Assembly: GCA_903923395.1 (NCBI GenBank)
Contig: CAIXXM010000147.1
Coordinates: 42,020 to 106,019 of the forward strand
DNA: 64,000 nucleotides
From: an uncultured Acidobacteriia bacterium
GTDB lineage: Bacteria; Acidobacteriota; Terriglobia; Bryobacterales; Bryobacteraceae
Reading direction: 5' to 3'
Position numbers and translations under genes: made by a program. Shown here one piece after another: positions 60,224-64,000 of this stretch. How positions within the stretch are numbered: the stretch's first letter is position 1; every line of letters begins with the position of its first letter. The notes beneath the pieces were generated by a model, which had not been told where the DNA came from, did no database searches, and saw only the letters and a program-made list of their open reading frames with translations.

Positions 60224-63200
60224 ATGTCCCGAAAAATTCCAGTACTCTTACTGCTGCTTGCTCCCGCACTGTTCGCGCAATTCGATTCCGCGACGGTGCT
60301 GGGCACTATTAAAGACCCGCAGGGCCACGTTGTCGCCAACAGCAAGGTGACGCTCTCGAATATCGCCACCGGGGTGCAGCAAACTGCCAACACCGATACC
60401 GCCGGCGATTACCAGTTCTTCAACGTCCGCATCGGCGAATACACCCTGAAGGCCGAATCCGCGGGGTTCAAGACCGCCACGGCCAAGAGCTTCAAGGTGA
60501 CGGTCAACGCCCGTCAGCGCGTCGATCTCAATCTCGAAGTGGGCCAGGTCAGTGAAAGCGTGGAAGTCAGCGGTGCCGCCGCCGTTCTCGAAACCGATTC
60601 GAGCGACCGCGGCCAGGTGATCGCCACCCGCCAGATTCTCGATCTTCCTCTCAACGGCCGCTCGTACGCGGATCTTGCCCTGCTCGCCCCCGGCGTGCGG
60701 AAGTCCGTCCTCGAAACCGGCGATATCAGCAGCAACCGCGACGCATCCTATAACGTCAACGGCCAGCGCAGCGCGTTCAACAACTTCATCATTGACGGCC
60801 TGGACAACAATGCCTACGGAACATCCAACCAGGGCTTCTCCAATCAGGTGGTGCAACTCAGTCCAGACGCCGTGCAGGAATACCGCGTGGCGACCGACAA
60901 CTACAGCGCCGAATACGGCCGTGCCTCCGGCGCGGTGGTCAACGTCAGCGTGCGGAGCGGCAGCAACAGCTTCCACGGAGCGGCGTGGGAATTCCTGCGC
61001 AACACGCAACTCAATGCCATTGGTTTCTTCCAGCCGACAGGCGGCGTGAAGCCCGTTTACCAGCAGAACCAGTTCGGTGCCACCAATGGCGGCCGCATCA
61101 TCAAAGACAAGCTCTTCTACTTCGTGGATTATGAGGGCCAGCGCCGCGTCGTCCGCACCCTGCAGTTCGCAACCGTGCCCACCGCTGCTTACAAGGCCGG
61201 CAACTTTGGTACCCCGGTGAAGAATCCCTACACCGGGTTGATCTACAACAACGGGGTCGTCCCGGCCTCGGACATGAGCAGCTTCGCGAAGGCCGTTCTC
61301 GCCGCGCTGCCTGACCCGAATCTGCCCTGTGCCTCACTCATCTGCTCGAACAACTACGAATCCCTGCCCCGCGGTTCCGTGGATGAAAACAAGGGCGACT
61401 GGAAGATCGACTACGTTCCGAACTCCAAGCTCAGCGTCTTCTCCCGCTACAGCCACCGTGTGGCCGATCTCTATGTTCCCGGCAATATTCCCGGACCCGC
61501 CGGCGGCAACAACAACGGCAATGTTCACCAATTCAACCAGCAGATTGCAGCCGGTGCGACGTATACCTTCAGCTCCACTTCCGTACTGGAAGCCCGTCTC
61601 GGCTTCAGCTGGTTTGATGGCGGCAAGTTCCCCATCGGCGTGGGTCTTCCCAGCCTGTTGACGTCGAACGGCATCACGGGCCTGCCGACGGATCCGCTCA
61701 TCGCGGGTGCTCTCAACAGCCAGTCCGTCACGGGTTACTCCCAGTTCGGCCGCCAGGGTTCGAATCCGCAATTCCAGAACCCGTTCGTGGTGAACCCGAA
61801 GATCCAGTGGTCGAAGTTCCTGGGCCGCCACACCCTGAAGACCGGGTACGAGTTCCAGAACATTACCACCACCATTGACGATTTCAATCCGGTCTACGGC
61901 AGCGACACCTATAACAGCCGCTTCAGCAACCCCGGCAACGCCAGCGCCACCACTGCGCAGAATCTCGCCTACGCGCTCTCAGACTTTATGTATGGCGCGC
62001 GAGATTCCTACAATATCAACAACTTCGCGATCATTGACCTTCGCCAGTACATGCACTTTGCTTATCTGCAGGACGATTTCAAGGTCAACCAGCGCCTTAC
62101 TCTGAACCTCGGCATCCGCTATGAGTTCGCGACGCCGCAGTGGGTGGCGGACAACCGTCTGGCGAATTTCGACCCCGCCACCAACAGCCTGATCCAGGCG
62201 AAAAATGGCAGCTTGTATGACCGCGCGCTGGTCAACCCGCGCACCAATGACTGGGCTCCGCGCTTCGGTTTCGCCTATCGCGTGATGAACAAGACCGTGG
62301 TGCGCGGTGGTTACGGCATCAGCTGGATTCACTTCAACCGCGCCGGCGGGGAAAACCTGCTTGCTTACAACGGCCCAGCGATCATCAGCGCCGCGATCAG
62401 CCAAAGCCTCTCCAGCTTGCCGCTCTGCACCAGTTCTGACCAGGCTGCCGGGGTTTGCTTCCGCCCCACGCAGCTGGGTTATCCGGCCAACTTTGCCGTT
62501 CCCGCCAACTTCAACCCGTTGAATGCCCAGGCCCGCTACATTCCCAAGGACAACCCCGATGGTTATGTGCAGAGCTGGCACCTGAACATCCAGCGTGAAA
62601 TCACCCCGTCGCTAGTGATTGATGCGGCTTATGTGGGCAACAAGGGCGTTCACCTGATGGTGCTCGGCGACTGGAATCAGGCCGCGGTGCAGCAGGCGGG
62701 TCAGACGTTGTCCCTGCAGGCCCGCCGCCCCATCACGAACTTCGCAGGTATCGAAGTGGCCTTTGGTGATGGTTACAGCACGTATCACGCCTTGCAGTTC
62801 AAGGTGGAAAAGCGCTTCTCGAAGGGCTTCTATCTGTTGAATTCGTTCACGTGGTCGAAGGGAATCGACAATGCCTCGGGTCACCTCGAAGCCACGGGCG
62901 GAGACAACTCCCGCGTCAACATCCGCAATCTGGCGGGGGATAAGGGCGTCTCCGGTTATGATCAGCCGTTCAACAATACGACGTCTCTGGTCTATGACCT
63001 GCCGGTGGGTAAGGGACGCCAGTTCCTGGGGAACGCGAACCGTCTGGTGGATGGCATCGTCGGCGGCTGGCAGTTCACGGCGATCAATACCGCTGTGAGC
63101 GGGTTACCCGTAAACCTCAACTACAGCCCGGCTTCGAACTACACCACCAGCAGCTTGATCACGTTCCGTCCCAGCATTTCCGGCGATCCTTACACTCCGA

Positions 63201-63517
63201 ATGGCGGACCGACGAACTACCTGAACCCGGCCACCGTCTATATTCCAACGACAGCTACAACCCCCAGCCCCTACGGCAACGCAGGCCGCAACACGGTTCG
63301 CGGACCCGGCCTGCTGCAGCCCGACCTGGCCATGCACAAGAGCTTCCGCCTGTGGAGCGAAACCTCCAAGCTGGAATTCCGTGCGGAAGCCTTCAACGCA
63401 ATCAACCGGACCAACTTCACGACGCCGGATGGCAACCGCAGCAACGCGACCTACGGGACGATCACCAGCACCTTCCCGGCGCGCCAGTTGCAATTCGCGC
63501 TGAAGCTGTATTACTGA
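60224..63517 (+). CDS. Oar-like TonB-dependent outer-membrane protein
   Basis: 1097 aa. Signal peptide (MSRKIPVLLLLLAPALFAQ), N-terminal carboxypeptidase-regulatory-like domain (about 20-105, TVLGTIKDPQGHVVANSKVTL), plug (about 110-235, with GRSYADLALLAPGV and NNFIIDGLDNNAYGTSNQG) and a large barrel ending in an aromatic strand (RQLQFALKLYY). The conserved acidobacterial motif TSNQGFSNQVVQLSPDAVQEYRV is present. These receptors probably take up large glycans or peptides; substrate unknown. Confidence 0.9.
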   Translation: MSRKIPVLLLLLAPALFAQFDSATVLGTIKDPQGHVVANSKVTLSNIATGVQQTANTDTAGDYQFFNVRIGEYTLKAESAGFKTATAKSFKVTVNARQRVDLNLEVGQVSESVEVSGAAAVLETDSSDRGQVIATRQILDLPLNGRSYADLALLAPGVRKSVLETGDISSNRDASYNVNGQRSAFNNFIIDGLDNNAYGTSNQGFSNQVVQLSPDAVQEYRVATDNYSAEYGRASGAVVNVSVRSGSNSFHGAAWEFLRNTQLNAIGFFQPTGGVKPVYQQNQFGATNGGRIIKDKLFYFVDYEGQRRVVRTLQFATVPTAAYKAGNFGTPVKNPYTGLIYNNGVVPASDMSSFAKAVLAALPDPNLPCASLICSNNYESLPRGSVDENKGDWKIDYVPNSKLSVFSRYSHRVADLYVPGNIPGPAGGNNNGNVHQFNQQIAAGATYTFSSTSVLEARLGFSWFDGGKFPIGVGLPSLLTSNGITGLPTDPLIAGALNSQSVTGYSQFGRQGSNPQFQNPFVVNPKIQWSKFLGRHTLKTGYEFQNITTTIDDFNPVYGSDTYNSRFSNPGNASATTAQNLAYALSDFMYGARDSYNINNFAIIDLRQYMHFAYLQDDFKVNQRLTLNLGIRYEFATPQWVADNRLANFDPATNSLIQAKNGSLYDRALVNPRTNDWAPRFGFAYRVMNKTVVRGGYGISWIHFNRAGGENLLAYNGPAIISAAISQSLSSLPLCTSSDQAAGVCFRPTQLGYPANFAVPANFNPLNAQARYIPKDNPDGYVQSWHLNIQREITPSLVIDAAYVGNKGVHLMVLGDWNQAAVQQAGQTLSLQARRPITNFAGIEVAFGDGYSTYHALQFKVEKRFSKGFYLLNSFTWSKGIDNASGHLEATGGDNSRVNIRNLAGDKGVSGYDQPFNNTTSLVYDLPVGKGRQFLGNANRLVDGIVGGWQFTAINTAVSGLPVNLNYSPASNYTTSSLITFRPSISGDPYTPNGGPTNYLNPATVYIPTTATTPSPYGNAGRNTVRGPGLLQPDLAMHKSFRLWSETSKLEFRAEAFNAINRTNFTTPDGNRSNATYGTITSTFPARQLQFALKLYY

Positions 63518-63530
63518 AAAAAACAGGCCC

Positions 63531-63559
63531 TGGGGCGGATGGATAGTACGTCCGCCCCA
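63531..63559 (-). terminator. Terminator-like hairpin after the Oar-like gene
   Basis: Stem TGGGGCGGA (63531-63539) with TCCGCCCCA (63551-63559), 11-nt loop. The U run (TTTTTTT from 63527 down on the complement) is on the minus strand, so it terminates leftward transcription best. It may still end the plus-strand Oar-like mRNA as a stem without U run. Confidence 0.55.
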
Positions 63560-63572
63560 AGGGTCCAAACAA

Positions 63573-64000
63573 GCACGCACGTCAAAATGACGTGCGAACA
63601 GGCTGCACAGCCCGGGTGGCTCGAACGCAAATCGTTCGTGCGCGATTCTGACGTGCGAACAAGGCTGCACCGTCTGGGTCGTTGGAATGCCAGAGTTTTC
63701 CGGGGTACAGCCCGGGTGGTTCGAACGGTATGTTCGTGCGCCATTCTGGCGCGCGTTTTCGGGGGTACAGAGGCACGCACGTCAAAATGACGTGCGAACA
63801 GGCTGCACAGTCCGGGGTGGCTCGAACGCAAATCGTTCGAGCGCGATTCTGACGTGCGAACAAGCTACACAGACCGGGTCGTTGGAATGCCAGAGTTTTC
63901 CGGGGTACAGCCCGGGTGGCTCGAACGGTATGTTCGTGCGCCATTCTGGCGCGCGTTTTCGGGGGTACAGAGGCACGCACGTCAAAATGACGTGCGAACA
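63573..64000. repeat. 200-bp tandem repeat array, running off the window
   Basis: Two full units (63573-63772 and 63773-63972) and the first 28 bp of a third, with period exactly 200 bp. Each unit contains at least three hairpins: CGCACGTCA-AAA-TGACGTGCG, one around ATCGTTCG, and GCGCCA-TTC-TGGCGC. A few single-base differences separate the copies. No gene is seen; frames in it are repetitive chance frames. Confidence 0.95.

Noticed and set aside
63511..63985. Several repetitive frames in the terminal array
   Set aside because: Identical short peptides repeating with the 200-bp unit, which is non-coding hairpin DNA; the unit length is not a multiple of three.
63573..64000. CRISPR array
   Set aside because: The whole 200-bp unit repeats, with no unique spacers and no cas genes.

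Overview
The window looks like the origin-proximal part of an Acidobacteriota chromosome, probably a Bryobacterales/Solibacter-like lineage. The reasons are a large Oar-type TonB-dependent protein with an N-terminal carboxypeptidase-regulatory domain, bacillithiol synthesis (bshA), a two-b-subunit ATP synthase operon without a and c genes, a dnaK-dnaJ-hspR cluster and a fairly high GC content. This placement is inferred from gene content; no rRNA is present. The window is almost fully coding, with no insertion sequence, prophage or CRISPR array.

Layout. 0-6.5 kb: 3' end of a hybrid histidine kinase, then gyrB, dnaN and dnaA on the minus strand, with an AT-rich origin/promoter candidate between dnaA and dnaN. 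6.5-8.9 kb: tRNA-Gly and an overlapping sulfate-activation set (APS reductase, APS kinase, PHP phosphoesterase), then tRNA-Arg overlapping the 3' end of purD. 10-14.5 kb: mnmG, a cluster of five parS sites, parA, parB and a MerR regulator; rsmG is absent from its usual place. 14.5-21.9 kb: DinB protein, a lone CpaF ATPase, an esterase-like hydrolase, a DMT permease, a PfkB kinase, murJ and a zinc-ribbon coiled-coil protein. 21.9-27.1 kb: a cobalamin-riboswitch operon (TonB receptor, PduO adenosyltransferase, DUF6580-like membrane protein, BtuF-like protein). 27.2-33.5 kb: SH3-like lipoprotein, SppA, a membrane-free MgtE-type sensor overlapping an Nramp-related transporter, and frataxin. 33.6-42.2 kb: tRNA-Lys, a sugar transferase, an orotate phosphoribosyltransferase-like gene, a small ORF coupled to an SSS symporter, an exported methyltransferase-like protein, a beta-propeller lipoprotein, bshA and Cys-rich small proteins. 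42.2-48.2 kb: the atp operon. 48.2-54.3 kb: promoter, dnaK, terminator, dnaJ, hspR, a secreted protein and glutaryl-CoA dehydrogenase. 54.3-63.5 kb: a spermidine-synthase-like membrane protein, a BrkB/YihY protein, DedA, PpiD/SurA and the Oar-like receptor. 63.5-64 kb: a 200-bp tandem repeat running off the end, whose hairpin 25-mer also occurs at 48.4 and 57.4 kb.

Most interesting points: (1) the MgtE-type Mg2+ sensor fused by gene overlap to an Nramp homologue that has lost the metal-selecting Met, probably a regulated Mg2+ uptake pair; (2) a B12 operon with no ABC permease but a small membrane protein in its place; (3) a 43-codon ORF and a 10-bp hairpin masking the symporter ribosome-binding site, suggesting translational coupling; (4) the parS cluster, where G/C strand skew flips; (5) a pAp-phosphatase candidate in the sulfate-activation operon; (6) the terminal tandem repeat and its dispersed copies.
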